From the NCBI RefSeq assembly GCF_016920785.2, contig NW_024609846.1:84081816-84145815 (forward strand): a stretch of DNA of 64,000 bases, given 5' to 3'. The position numbers were made by a program, and so were the translations under genes. This document shows positions 45,418-56,039 of the stretch, piece after piece. The notes under the pieces were generated by a model. The model was not told the DNA's origin. It made no database searches and was given only the letters and a program-made list of their open reading frames with translations. This DNA comes from Ixodes scapularis. Lineage: Eukaryota > Arthropoda > Arachnida > Ixodida > Ixodidae. Numbering within the stretch: position 1 is the stretch's first letter; the number at the start of each line of letters is the position of its first letter.

Positions 45418-47706
45418 TTCTTTTCCAGCTCGCTTGCACCTTTGCATTTAATTGCATTATAATTATAACCAATCTTTTTTTTTTTTTTCTTGCTTCTTTT
45501 CGATGCGTCCGCGTCTTTTATCTTATTTCATTTTTCTTGCTGGCGTTCCGGACTTTTTCTTTCCTTGCAGTATTGTTGGATACTGTACTCCAGCAATGCC
45601 TCATAGAAACTGGAAAGTGATGAAAACCGATGCATTTATAATAATGACAACTGGTATCCAAGCTTATGCCTTCAAGTCCTTATTAAAACGCAGAAGAAAA
45701 AAAAAAGGCAGACGGTTATAACTCGAGTTCATCCTATCCAACGCGTTCACAGGTAGCAACCAAATTGGCAACATAATAAAAAGAAAAGAGAGTTCGAGCC
45801 TCCCGCCGCTCGAGTTTCCCCGGTGGCTGCCCACGAGCTAAACCGAAACAACAGCACACTCCCCACCAACAACTCTATGGGAACTTCCTCCCCCTCCGTC
45901 GTAGTAACGACCACCGTCACGTGACTACAGGTGCGAGCTCCGCACGCGAATCAGCTGGCGTTCCGTCACCCGGCGCCGTCAGCCGCCACGCAACGCCCGC
46001 ATGCGAGGCATCGGCGTCGACGCGACCATGTTCTTTCTTTTGTGTTTGCTCGGCGGTCGGCCCCCTCCGGGCTCTCGCCTTATCGGCCCACTCTGCTCGA
46101 CGTGGTCGAGGTCGTCCGTGACGAGGCTGCCCGATGCGGCCCCCCGGACCCACGGGGGCTCCCCTGCTCCGCGCCGGTACGCGGCGCAGCCCCGAGATAG
46201 CGGGTGCCGCGTAGGACACGGCGGCGCCCGGGCTCTCGCACGGCCGTAAATAATCGGCGCCTTCATAAAAACGCCCCCCGATCTGCTTTCATATTGGACG
46301 CACGTTTTCATAAGCGGCCGCGGGCAAGAGACGACTCGACGCGCCGCCGCGCCACTCGGCAGAAATTAGGGGCGACCGCGGCCGCTATCTGCGGCCGGTG
46401 CGGTGCTCCGCTCGCCCTCAGCTGCGCCGGAAGCTCTCCGCGTCGGACTCCGGACCGCGACGCTGGGAAGCGAGCCATGCTTAAAAAAATGTTTTTGTTT
46501 GTTTGTTAAGGATTACGAGCGTCCGACGCATGGACCGAGCGGCGCGGGACATCTTCCTCGGCTGTGTCCGACCTCCGTCCTCCCACTCTCCGTTGCCCTT
46601 GAATGCGCGCCTTGCTACCGGTACGACATAATGGTGCATCTCGACGGCGAGTTGACGTTTGTCGCGATACCAAATAACTCTAGTTTTGGTTTTGCATATT
46701 TGATAAATATTAATTAAAAAAAAAAAAACACTGAGAATATTTTACGGTGTTATTTTCTCCGACGAAACTTCGACAAACTCACTGCTGGCGTTCCTGGTCT
46801 ACGTCATGTGGTCGTTCGAACGCAGGACTTTGACCTTTGTCCGGACAAGCGCGTTGTCCCACGTGGTTTCAGGAGCGTTGACTGCTCAACTGTCTTATAC
46901 CCACTTCCCTCGTATGCCCAAGTCGCATCCCTCGACACCTTCCCGACGTTTCATCTGACTTGTCAAGTCGGGACCGTTTCATTGGTCCACAGATTTGAAC
47001 AAAAAACACGACCTCGTTTTTTTTTTTTTTTTTTTTTTTGCTTGATTGCATGTTTTAATAAACAGCGTTCACCTCTCACCGCGAGCATGAGGGCGATACG
47101 CACGCGGCACGCGCAGTCTTCATTGAACGAGGGTAATGGCGCGGCAGACGATCCCTTATCAGGACATGGCGTTGGGAAGGTGCAGATGATGATGATGATG
47201 ATTGTAACTAACGCTCTGTCTTGTAGTCTCGCTAAGTTACCTACGCTCTGCGTATTGGCCTTACATTCCCCGATGTTCTTGAGAGCGACGCCATTCTGAT
47301 GCCTAGTGCACAGCAAACGCAACTGGCAATTGACGATAAAATTAGCCAGTTTCCAGAGATTTGGGTTTAATATACCATGCCGGGATTCACGCGCGTACGG
47401 CTATGTGAAGCTGCAGTAACAAAACAAAGTAGGAATGATGCAAACTTTGCGTGCATAAAAAGGTTTTGGGGAGGACGTTTTCGTGCTACGTTGCGAAGAC
47501 GTGTGGTTTCCGGCTGTCAAAGCTATACATGCATAAGTTGTCAAAGTATATACACGAATGAGATGCGGGGCTAAGTCACGTGCTCGCGCAGTTCAATATT
47601 CTGCAGTGTTCACAGCGGTTAACTGCAGCTGTGGGGACGACAAACATGTATTGCTTCTTTCTTTCTAAATTTTTTTTCCCTACTAAAAAAAAAAAAACAA
47701 AAAAAA
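45418..47706. other. No gene supported; GC-rich 45800-46480
   Basis: T runs at 45475-45489 and 47017-47039; GATGATG repeats at about 47186-47202; A run at 46718-46729. GC-rich frames 45917-46509 are open on both strands. Nothing recognised. Confidence 0.4.
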
Positions 47707-48208
47707 CCCGCATCTTTACGTGGTGAATGATGTTGATTGGACCGAAGCTCTGGTGGGTGCTTGTCTGCGTAGACGCTGAGCCGCAGCATGCCGAGCCTTT
47801 CGTTCGTTTTCATCCATGTCACGCTGCTGTCAAATGCTCAAATGCGCATATAACCACGTTCCATACCACACATAGACCGATCTCACTAAGCGTTGGGCGC
47901 ATGCGTAAAGCCGCCATAACTTTAGTTCACAGGAAGCAGACGGCCGTGCACGCGAGGGCTCGTGCCTTCTCGTGCTCTACACGCGAAGAGCTCCAGCGAG
48001 GTTGTCGCACGTGCCCAAAGACTAAAGTTCCCTCGCTGCATTGCGGCAGCGGTGGCGTAGTCAAACTGGCCGGTGAGATCGGTCCATTCTCACATGGATG
48101 AAAAGAAAACGAACGAAAGGCTCGGCATGCTGCGGCTCACCGTCTACGCAGACAGGCACTACAAGAGCTTCGCCCCAATCAACATCATTCACCACGTGGA
48201 AATGCGGT
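47707..48208. mobile_element. Inverted-repeat element, about 115-bp arms
   Basis: Left arm 47707-47820 and right arm 48091-48208 are inverted copies; both contain CGTGGTGAATGATGTTGATT, GTCTGCGTAGACG and GAGCCGCAGCATGCCGAGCC in the same outside-in order. Outside the arms lie an A-rich run (left) and a T-rich run (right), which also pair, and CCCTAC occurs beyond both (about 47679 and 48239), possibly a target duplication. Short frames in the arms (TNERLGMLRL) are by-products of the repeat. Confidence 0.75.
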
Positions 48209-48330
48209 TGTTTTTTTCTTCTTTTTTTTTTTTTTTTGCCCTACACGAGCACGGGAACACGTGCTCACGTCCTCGTGAGCACGAGCCCCCGACGCCGGAC
48301 ATCGGATGGACATACGGACATGGCTAGCCC

Positions 48331-48498
48331 AAGGGGTATTCACACGAGGGAGAAATCCCGGGGATTTCTCCCCGGCACGCGCATCCCACGACGAAAACGT
48401 CAGGCTTTGCGATGTGCAAAAGCCTCGCGTTTTCGTCTCGTGATGCGCGCGTGCCGGGGAGAAATCCCCGGGATTTCTCCCTCGTGTGAATACCCCTT
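48331..48498. mobile_element. Foldback MITE, 168 bp, near-perfect arms
   Basis: The arms start AAGGGGTATTCACACGAGGG and continue through GAGAAATCCCGGGGATTTCT, itself a palindrome, with only small differences around ACGACGAAAACG versus ACGAGACGAAAACG. About 70 bp per arm. No TSD identified. Strong hairpin potential in DNA or RNA. Confidence 0.85.
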
Positions 48499-48499
48499 A

Positions 48500-48844
48500 A
48501 GGAGCTTCGCCCCTAAAAACAAAACAAAAGGAACGTCGACGACTGGCGAGCCCTCACGTACGCGAGTGCTCGGACAAACTTGTATCCTGCTCATATACAG
48601 TGCAAAGTAATGCTTCATTGCTTTATTTTCTATTGTTTTTTAAACACGCAGTGTGTGTTATAACCCGACCTTTATGAAAAATCCCGTCATGTTCCAGCGT
48701 AAGATTGTACAGTACAGGGTATTTGAGTTTAATTCGAACACATTTAATTATTTTTTTTTTTTTCAAAAAAAGGGCGCGGAAAGTACACTAATGCGGTTTG
48801 TGCAGGTGAGTTACAGGGCCAGTGGCACACGATAAAATAGAGTT
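48500..48844. other. No gene seen
   Basis: T run at 48751-48763. Nothing supportable. Confidence 0.4.
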
Positions 48845-49010
48845 CTATTCGTCACAATAGGTAAAATTATTAATTACATCTTGTTAATAAGCTTCTTTTT
48901 CCCTTTTTTTTTAATTTGTGAAAATAAACACACGGTGGCCAGTTGGAAACTTACTGAGTGTCATCGAAAACCACTAAATTATTAAACTTTATACAGACAT
49001 AAAGCGCGTG

Positions 49011-49134
49011 AGAAGCGCGGGAGTGCGCTCAAGTTACGCTCGTGCAACCGATAAAGTTCTCATCCGGGTTTTTGTACTCCTAGTCTCGAGCAACGCGGCA
49101 TGAGTTGTAACTTGAGCGCACCCCCGCGCTTCCT
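49011..49134. repeat. Inverted repeat inside the foldback
   Basis: Arms 49011-49037 and 49107-49134 pair nearly perfectly: AGAAGCGCGGGAGTGCGCTC versus complement AGGAAGCGCGGGGGTGCGCT, both continuing into CAAGTTAC. Confidence 0.75.
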
Positions 49135-49164
49135 AGGAGCTTCCAGTCTTTCTATTATTTCCAT

Positions 49165-49961
49165 AGGACTGGGCGTCGATTAAAATGTTTAACCCGATTA
49201 GTTGCTACCCTTTAATCAATTAATGAATCGAATAATCGGTGATGTTCACCTCCGCTCATAACCCCCGAAAAAGTGTGAAAAATCCACATTTTTCTTTGTA
49301 CCAGTTTCTATGAAATAATATTTTTATTATCAAGTTAACCTTACATTGAGCTGATCATGTCATATGGAATAAGGGCAGCTGTGCATGGGCACCGCCATAA
49401 CCGCCCTTCATTTTTTTTTTCTTATGTCGTTCGCTTCACTTCACCATTGCCACAGCACGACATATTATTGCCATTTTAAGCGTTACTGCGTCCTTCTATC
49501 TAGCATAGGCCCTTGTGGAGACTCGTCAACGCCCGCTTCAGTGGCTCGGCATCTCGGTAAGACAAGAGAAGGTCGACTATGGCGGCTCAACTTGACGCGT
49601 GTGTAAAGCGTCTATACATCATACAAAAGACGGTCTGCATACAGGCTCGAACGCGAGTCACCGCGACATCCGTGCTTCGAATACCGCATGGCAGTGAGTT
49701 CAAGAAGAAACTTGGGCACGCGGCATTCGAACTACGGATATGGCGGTGACCCGTGTCCGCAAACCGTCGGTTGTATGATGTATGAGCAGTGTGACCCCGG
49801 CTAAGGATGCACCGTGGAAGACAACAGTGCTGCCTCTTTACAGGAAAATATAAGCGCAAACTAATAAGCAGTTTTTTTGCCGATTAATCGGTTAAAAATT
49901 TACCGCTATTAAAGAATTAATTTATTAATTGGAGGGTTAATGGATCTATTGCCAAGCCCTT
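49165..49961. mobile_element. hAT-like element with GATTAATCGG motifs
   Basis: The left end AGGACTGGGCGTCGATTAAA and the complement of the right end AGGGCTTGGCAATAGATCCA are similar, followed on both sides by TTAACC and ATTAATCGGTT-type motifs. A related lone end is at about 31949. Flanks show no clear duplication. Confidence 0.5.
49607..49799. mobile_element. MITE, about 190 bp, innermost of the nest
   Basis: Arms: GTCTATACATCATACAAAAG then GAGTCACCGCGACATCCGTG and TTCGAATACCGC; complement of right: GCTCATACATCATACAACCG then GGGTCACCGCCATATCCGTA and TTCGAATGCCGC. About 70-bp arms at roughly 80% identity by eye. Its ends match those of the insertion at 29234. Confidence 0.7.
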
Positions 49962-50085
49962 AATTTACTAGTTTAGTGGTTTTCGGTGACGCTCAGCAAG
50001 AGTACAAATGGAACCGTATGTACAATTTTTTTCTAATTAAAAATAAATTAACACATTTTAGTTAATTATTTGAGTTATCGGGACG

Positions 50086-50257
50086 ATTTGCACCTCCCCT
50101 GTCCGTATAGCTTACCTGCACAAACCACAGAAACCCCACTCATCTTTTCAAAACTTTCTTTTCTTTTTTCTTTTTTAAATAGGTTTGTCTGAATTAAAAT
50201 CAAACACCCAATGAAGTGTACAAGCCCACGGGGCCCGTAGGTACTTCACGCTATTAC
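50086..50257. other. No gene seen
   Basis: Short AT-rich spacer. Confidence 0.4.
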
Positions 50258-50375
50258 GGTGTCACGCGAAATCATGTCGTCACGTGAGATCGTGACATCA
50301 TGCGACAAATGACGTCGCCTTGCAGCCTGACGTCACGTGACTGTATGGCATCACGATATCACGTGACATCCTATA
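50258..50375. repeat. Cluster of CACGTG/GACGTC repeats
   Basis: An imperfect repeat of GTCACGTGAGATC and TGACATCA-type units: CGTCACGTGAG, TGACGTCACGTGACTG and ATCACGTGACATCC within 120 bp. These palindromic hexamers are E-box and CRE half-site-like, but the array may simply be a decayed minisatellite. Confidence 0.55.
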
Positions 50376-53074
50376 GCTTTGTGTGAATTCGTCGTTGCCC
50401 AGTTCAGTGGCTGGGCATCTGGATGAAGCAACTCAAGGTCGGTTATGGAGGCTAAAATCGGGCATAGGTTGTTGCATTCCCAACTTTGTTTTGCAGATTG
50501 CGCATGCTGTATAATATTTAAGCTCGATTAAGGTGTGCAAACATTTCCAAGTATTCCACTTATCACAATCCACTCGCATATCGCTCTCTGCTAATGTGAA
50601 ACGTTGTTGCTTGTGCGGAAATATTCCACACCGTCCACTGAGTCAGGCCGCAATAACTGCGTGCTTTTGATACAGGCGTCGACTTTAGCTAATATTTGGA
50701 AATTAGCGGCGAAAAAGACAGAAATTTGCGGCAATGTAAACTGAAAAAAGTTAGATTTTTCTTTTTTTCACCTTTTCTCTACCATTTTTTTGAGCACGGT
50801 CTCCCAATGTTTATCCAAAAAGTCTATGCTGCCGTCCCGATCTCGAAAATGGCGTAAGTATCGGCGCTCATGCTTGTGGGTTGCAAAATTGTTTTGATGC
50901 ACCGAGAGTTAGTACGTGTCAGGAGACCTCCCGAGCGACACTCGGGAATGAAATAAGTGGCGAGAAACGGCTTTAGTATTTTTATTTTACGAGCTCTGTA
51001 CGTTTTATATCTCTGTCTACTGGCACCGAGATGTTCTGACGTGACGTCATTACCTTGCGAACAACAACTTCGATGGTGTTTGCAATGAGCATGGCGGAAG
51101 CTAGAAATCATTGCGCTCTGAAACCAACACTGCAAACACCGTCAAAATATTACTATTATTTCCGTCAATGATAAATCCTTTGCTGGCGTCATGGTCAGCA
51201 TTCAGCCAATCGTGAAAAACCGACCACTCTAACGCTTTCGATCGCTCACGTCGCCAATAGGAACCGTCCTGTGCACATTTATGAAATAATGTTGATGATG
51301 AGTCGAACTAAGCGTGGCATAGTACAAATTAAAGAAAAAAAAGGGGGGGGGGGGATTTCGTTTCATGGAAACGTCCAATTAATGTTCCTCTCAAGCAACA
51401 AAGGAACTTCTAATAAACATGCGATAGAGCGCTCTGAATTAGAATTTCTATTTAGACCTTAGTTTTTGGTCATGCCGCGTGAAAAGATGCACCAACTGTC
51501 TACAGACGAGTGGGCGTGTTGACAGGTGCTGCGTGCACCGCGCGTGCACAGGAGCTTGTGCTTCAGACACCAGCAGCCATTGCCACCCCCACCTCGTGAC
51601 GTCAGAGGCATAAGTTCTGACGTCACGACTTATGGTGGTGGTACATCTTTCGGAAGTCTCCGGGTATTGATACTGCACCGTAATTCAATTCGATCACAGA
51701 TCGTGAGCCTTTCTTTCTTCGCACAACTGGTAACGATGGTTTTATGCAACAAGATGGCTGATGCGCCGCGACTGTTGCGCGCGTCTTATCTGGTGGCTCT
51801 ACAGTTCCAGCCAGTGAGACGGGCGATCGGAATTGGTGTCGCGTTCCATTAGAGGGCACGATACAGCTCGAAGGACCCGCGATTAGTGCTCCCGGTGCAT
51901 AGCGGGGTAGCACACGCGTAGGAGCTTCAAAGAGTGTAAGCGGCGCTGACGGCAGGTAAAGCCGAACGCCACCTAGATAAAGAACACGGATATGGTGCTC
52001 AGTTTTTTATGTCGAATACTAAGCGCCAGCCTGGAGACCATTATGAACGCGAGTCTTATACGACTGCATTTGGCACGAACTCACGTCCCGTCAGTTAGAA
52101 CGTGTCCCAGCCGAACACTGATTGACGCTGCACTCGTGTACAGACTGTGTCCCGTATAAGTGGGGCCTCTCAGTATTAGCCCCGAGAGCGAACACAAGCG
52201 TCGCTGCGGTCCCCACGCCCTGATTGGGTGAGGTGTACCGTGACGTCAGGGCGAGTACCCCGCTCCGCGATCTCGCATCGGGTCGCTTCCCAGCACCAGT
52301 TTCCTAGTTTGGCGTTGTGTGCCGCAAGCTCTTCGAGGAGCCGGACTTTGTTTACCCGGTGTACAAGACGTTGAGTTAGGCCGATATTAACGTGCTTCCG
52401 TACATTTTAGAAGCCTGCTTGTCCCTTTTACCTTTAAAATTGGGTTACAAATCCCGAAAACTAGCGGAGGCAATTACGCCGATGAACCTCCCCGTCCGTC
52501 CACACGACGCAAGGCAATCTTAAGAGGGGTCGGTGAAGCGGTGACGCAAGTGTTTCAGACGCTGGAATTCTGTTCCTTGCAAGTTCATGATTTAGGACGA
52601 TATTACATCCCGCTTTCAAGGCATCTGAAGCGGCCTTTATATCATGGGCCTTTCGGTGGTCGGCAAATTAGCTCGCGACCCCGACTCTGCGCTGCCGCTG
52701 TGCATGCGCTGGTTCGCCGATGTTTTAAAGGCCCTGCGTCTGATGATCTTTCAAGTGCTCATGGAACAGGGTTGTTTTACATAAATGTAGCTTCTTCCTG
52801 AATTAATTATATAGTTTACACGCGTATGCAGGCATATTTCTTAGAGAATTCACAATTACTGGAAATTAGCTTGTATGGTAGCAGCAAAAACGGCCGAATT
52901 TCCCCCAGTTGCCTCTATGATATGTAGCAAACTGCCCAAAATATGCACAGCAATAGTGCCGTAATTTGGAATGTTTATACTTTTTCCTGACATTCTTTAT
53001 TCCAGCCTTTGGTATTCGGAAAATACACCGTTTAGTCTGAATTGTCATTTCCATTTAAGAGTCACTGCCGCAGG
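50376..53074. other. No gene supported
   Basis: 50390-50455 resembles 49530-49595 (CAGTGGCTGGGCATCT versus CAGTGGCTCGGCATCT), a dispersed repeat. A hairpin at 51595-51627 pairs CGTGACGTCAGA with TCTGACGTCACG. G11 lies at 51344-51354. GC-richer 52130-52330 has no recognised frame. Confidence 0.4.
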
Positions 53075-53255
53075 TCCCCAAAAGCTTCCTCAGCCTCCAA
53101 ACTCCCTGCAACTGGACTCTCTGACAACAGAGGAATACAGGAGTAAAAGCAAGCATTCGAACGTCTGTCCAGTGGTAGATGCAGCACTGGTAGCAGAAAA
53201 TGTGGAACCTGTGAAGGGCGACAGTCTGCGTGAGACTCAGCTTCTGGTACTTTAG
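53075..53255 (+). CDS. Possible terminal exon (tentative)
   Basis: A frame continues from GCCGCAG (possible acceptor, ending at 53074) to a stop at 53253-53255, reading GPQKLPQPPNSLQLDSLTTE...VVDAALVAENVEPVKGDSLR. Composition is ordinary and the peptide is not low complexity. The pyrimidine tract upstream is weak. An AATAAA follows about 195 bases later. No family recognised; it may be a chance frame. Confidence 0.2.
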
Positions 53256-53448
53256 CTTCAGGACAATTCGATTTAAGTAACATCTCAATTTTAGGGCTTA
53301 ATGGTCTAATAACGAGCTAGACACCTTAACTTACGTTTGTTATATATTACTTTAGGATTGATGTAAACAAGTCCACAGATATACCACCTGTGTAGTCCAT
53401 TTAAGTACTATCCGAATCCAGCAAAGGTCGAGTGCGAGCAATGTATAT

Positions 53449-53454
53449 AATAAA
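53449..53454 (+). promoter_or_regulatory. Candidate poly(A) signal
   Basis: AATAAA followed within 25 bases by GT- and T-rich sequence (TTGTTTGTTTTTTT), the usual downstream element. It would fit the tentative exon at 53075-53255. Confidence 0.3.
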
Positions 53455-53455
53455 T

Positions 53456-55291
53456 GTTCCTTGTTTGTTTTTTTACTTTTGCCCCTGCACTTGGGCTGTC
53501 TTACTTGTGATTCTCTCCCCATGGCCGAGACTGTATTTAGCACGTTGCTCGAGCAGCATGCAGCTTTTCTGCTTCGGCGATCTTGTTTAAAGACAGAGAT
53601 ACAAAAAAAAAATAGTCTACATAATTTGCCAATTCATCCGGACCATCAGCAGCGTTCATTGTGCGAGATGTATATCTGTAGTGATGCCCCTGCAATTGTG
53701 GCCATATTCCTTTATTTTCACATACCAGCTGTGGTTCATGCGTTGCCTGGCCTGTCAGCCATGCTTAAAATGTTCGTTGAAGTTTCGCCTGTAGCTACAG
53801 GCCATACCTCAATAAAGGCATATATAAAAATTTACACTTCCTACGAAAAACACGCCGAAAAAAATTAAATAGAAACGAGCGCGCCGACAGCTAGCGTCGT
53901 CACAGCCTCCACAGGGCGAGCGGGGCGAGTCGGGGAAAAATTCTCTCCTCGCCGTGACGTCACCCCGGTTCGCCGTAAGAGGGCGCCAGGCGAACTTCTC
54001 GGGGCTAATAGGGGACGTAAAAGATCAAGTACTGCAGGTTAAAAGCGCGAACTGAAACATCGACAAAACAAGAAACACGCAGAGACGTACAGGCGCCACT
54101 TACAAATAAATTTATATTAAAAAAAAATTCACTCAGCTAACATGCATACTGTCTTCGGTATGATCACAATAAATGCAGTTGTAAATGGCGCCTTTCCTTA
54201 TCGTACGTGTTTCTGCTTTGGTCTGTCGCCCTTTTTAACCTTTTAAAGGATACGAACCAACTATACCCTAGCAAAGTTTTATTGAGTATACTACAGCTTT
54301 CAATTTACACACCATTTTACGCTAACTATACTAAGGTGTTGAATGAGGTATACGGACAGAAAGCTGTAAAGAACGCGTACTGAAATCTTCTGTCCATACC
54401 CCATTCTACACCGAGTCCGAACGCAGCCGAATGTCTGCCAATGCATCGATACAAAAAGACTGTCACTTTTGCTGCCACGTTGGTCGAACAAAAACTCGCT
54501 TTCGAAACGTGTGTTTTGAGAATAATCCTGTCATTCGTGCCTGCCGCCGTGTCATTTGTATGGGTTGTACAAGCAGTTTGACTGAGGCTTAAAAGTGGTG
54601 CTTGGGCGGCACAGTTTTCATTGTTTTGTACGGCGTGAAATGGAAGGAGAGAGGAGGACAGCGAAGGAAGGCGAGGTGGAGGAAAAGGAAGTCGTAAACG
54701 CGTCCCGGTCTTATCGCGGCAGTGATCTCTGCAGCCGGGTGACGCGCATGCTGCCGAACTTCTAATCGAGCATGCGCACGTGCTCGACTTTGCATGCATC
54801 GGCAGCGCTGCCTTTTTTTTTTTTTTTTCTCCCTGTCTTGGCTATGTACGGCCGAGCTATCGAATATGGCGAACCGGGCATCCAGTCTTCGTGCGCGATA
54901 GTGCGTGAAAAAATACGTGGCAACAAAATCCTTCCGGGCACCCGCGAACAAATTATCTTTTTTTTTCTAGACGCTAAAAAATTAATTTTAGAGCTTTTCG
55001 TTCGTTTTAGTTATTAACCTTATAAGTTACAAGTTCACGATTGCGAAACGCGAGCTTTAAAAACGTCAATTTCAGCCGATTTCGAATTATCCTCAGTCTT
55101 TCAAATGATGTACACTGTGACGCGCGAAACGAAAGAGGCGGCAGTTCTAAAGAAACCACGGAGAAAGAAACAAAAAGATGAAAGACGTTTACAATTCTTT
55201 CTAATGCGAAATTGGAGCGCAGCTCTTGAGGAGCAGGAGGAGAGGGTACGGAGAGGAGGGTATGCCCTCCTCCTCTCCTTGTCGCCTTCCA
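53456..55291. other. No gene supported
   Basis: A 135-codon plus frame (53461-53868) and a 157-codon minus frame (54326-54799) are unrecognised. GTGTCATTTGTATGGGTTGT near 54558 resembles the MITE end at 49607. T run at 54811-54828. Confidence 0.35.
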
Positions 55292-55409
55292 TTTAGCGGG
55301 AAATTTTTGCTAAATTTCCCGCTAAATTCAGCGGAAATATTTTCCGCTAATAACGTCACGTGATCTCAACACCAATTCAGTTTCCCCGCTAAATTTAGCG
55401 GGAAAACTG
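55292..55409. repeat. Cluster of TTTAGCGGGAAA palindromes
   Basis: Three palindromic units in about 120 bp: AGCGGGAAATTTTTGCTAAA with TTTCCCGCT, AGCGGAAATATTTTCCGCT, and a 32-bp near-palindrome at 55378-55409 (CAGTTTCCCCGCTAAATTTA and onward). All are built from AGCGGGAAA/TTTCCCGCT. Could be MITE ends or a short structured array. Confidence 0.7.
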
Positions 55410-55715
55410 TGACGTCCAATAATGCAACGCGCGCGGTTACGCCGACGCAGACGCCGCTCAACCCGGAAACGGGCGCCTAAGAGCTGCGCTCTAAAAGCTT
55501 TTATACGGCTACTTTTTGTCAAAATAACGGAAGAACTGGATATAAGGTATCGGGAGATATATAGCCTCAGTCGTATACGCGTCTACAGCTACCAACACCC
55601 CCAATTTAGGAGCGCTTCGCTTTTATAGTTGGTCGCTGGTCCAGAATATTCTAGACTTGAAGTAACGGAAACGCGTCGTTGGTTGTTCTGGCACTTTCTA
55701 AAACAATGATGCGCT

Positions 55716-55729
<14 letters not shown>
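55410..55729. other. No gene seen
   Basis: Short spacer ending in an A run. Nothing supportable. Confidence 0.4.

Positions 55730-55792
<63 letters not shown>
55730..55792. repeat. (TA)n microsatellite, about 31 units
   Basis: Uninterrupted TA repeat preceded by an A run. Confidence 0.95.
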
Positions 55793-55793
<1 letters not shown>

Positions 55794-55825
55794 CGGGCAT
55801 GGTGGCGGGAGGCCGAAGGCGTGGG

Positions 55826-56021
55826 TATAAAACTGAGAAGAAAAAAACCCTTAGTGAAAAACACCAACAACGGACGATTTAATCTTCGACGTTTCGGCCG
55901 GAGTCCGGCCTTCGTCATTGACGAAGGCCTGACGAAGGCCGGACTCCGGCCGAAACGTCGAAGATTAAATCGTCCGTTGTTGCTGTTTTTCACTAAGGGT
56001 TTTTTTCTTCTCAGTTTTATA
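55826..56021. mobile_element. Near-perfect 92-bp inverted repeat, retroelement-terminus-like
   Basis: Arms 55826-55917 and 55930-56021 differ at only one or two positions and are separated by 12 bases. Each arm has AAACTGAGAAGAAAAAAACC, GGACGATTTAATCTTCGACG and TTTCGGCCGGAGTCCGGCC. The GACGTTTCGGCC...CTTCGTCA signature recalls terminal repeats of Penelope-like retroelements, which are known to encode hammerhead ribozymes. (TA)n lies on both outer sides. The Penelope assignment is inference. Confidence 0.6.
55929..55955 (+). ncRNA. Hammerhead-like core (degenerate)
   Basis: CTGACGA (55929-55935), matching the CUGANGA core box, is followed by a 6-bp stem GGCCGG/CCGGCC with an ACT loop and then GAAA (55952-55955). 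An extra A (55936) between the first box and the stem departs from the canonical fold. A possible cleavage side, GACGTT, lies in the opposite arm. Because the whole region is an inverted repeat, some pairing is automatic. Activity is not claimed. Confidence 0.25.
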
Positions 56022-56039
56022 TATATATATATATATATA
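56019..56039. repeat. (AT)n microsatellite
   Basis: About ten AT units directly after the inverted repeat. Confidence 0.9.

Larger units (their letters stand above)
48845..50085. mobile_element. Large foldback unit holding nested insertions
   Basis: Outer arms of about 140 bp are diverged inverted copies: left has CGTCACAATAGG, TTATTAATTAC, CTGAGTGTCATCGAAAACCA and CTAAATTA; the complement of the right has CGTCCCGATAAC, ATAATTAACTA, CTGAGCGTCACCGAAAACCA and CTAAACTA. Between the arms lie a hairpin unit, a hAT-like element and, inside that, a smaller MITE. Borders of the outer element are approximate. Confidence 0.65.

Noticed and set aside
47725..48150. Repeated peptide TNERLGMLRL(S/T)VYAD in two frames as a gene pair
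   Set aside because: The two frames are on opposite strands and are simply the two arms of the inverted-repeat element.
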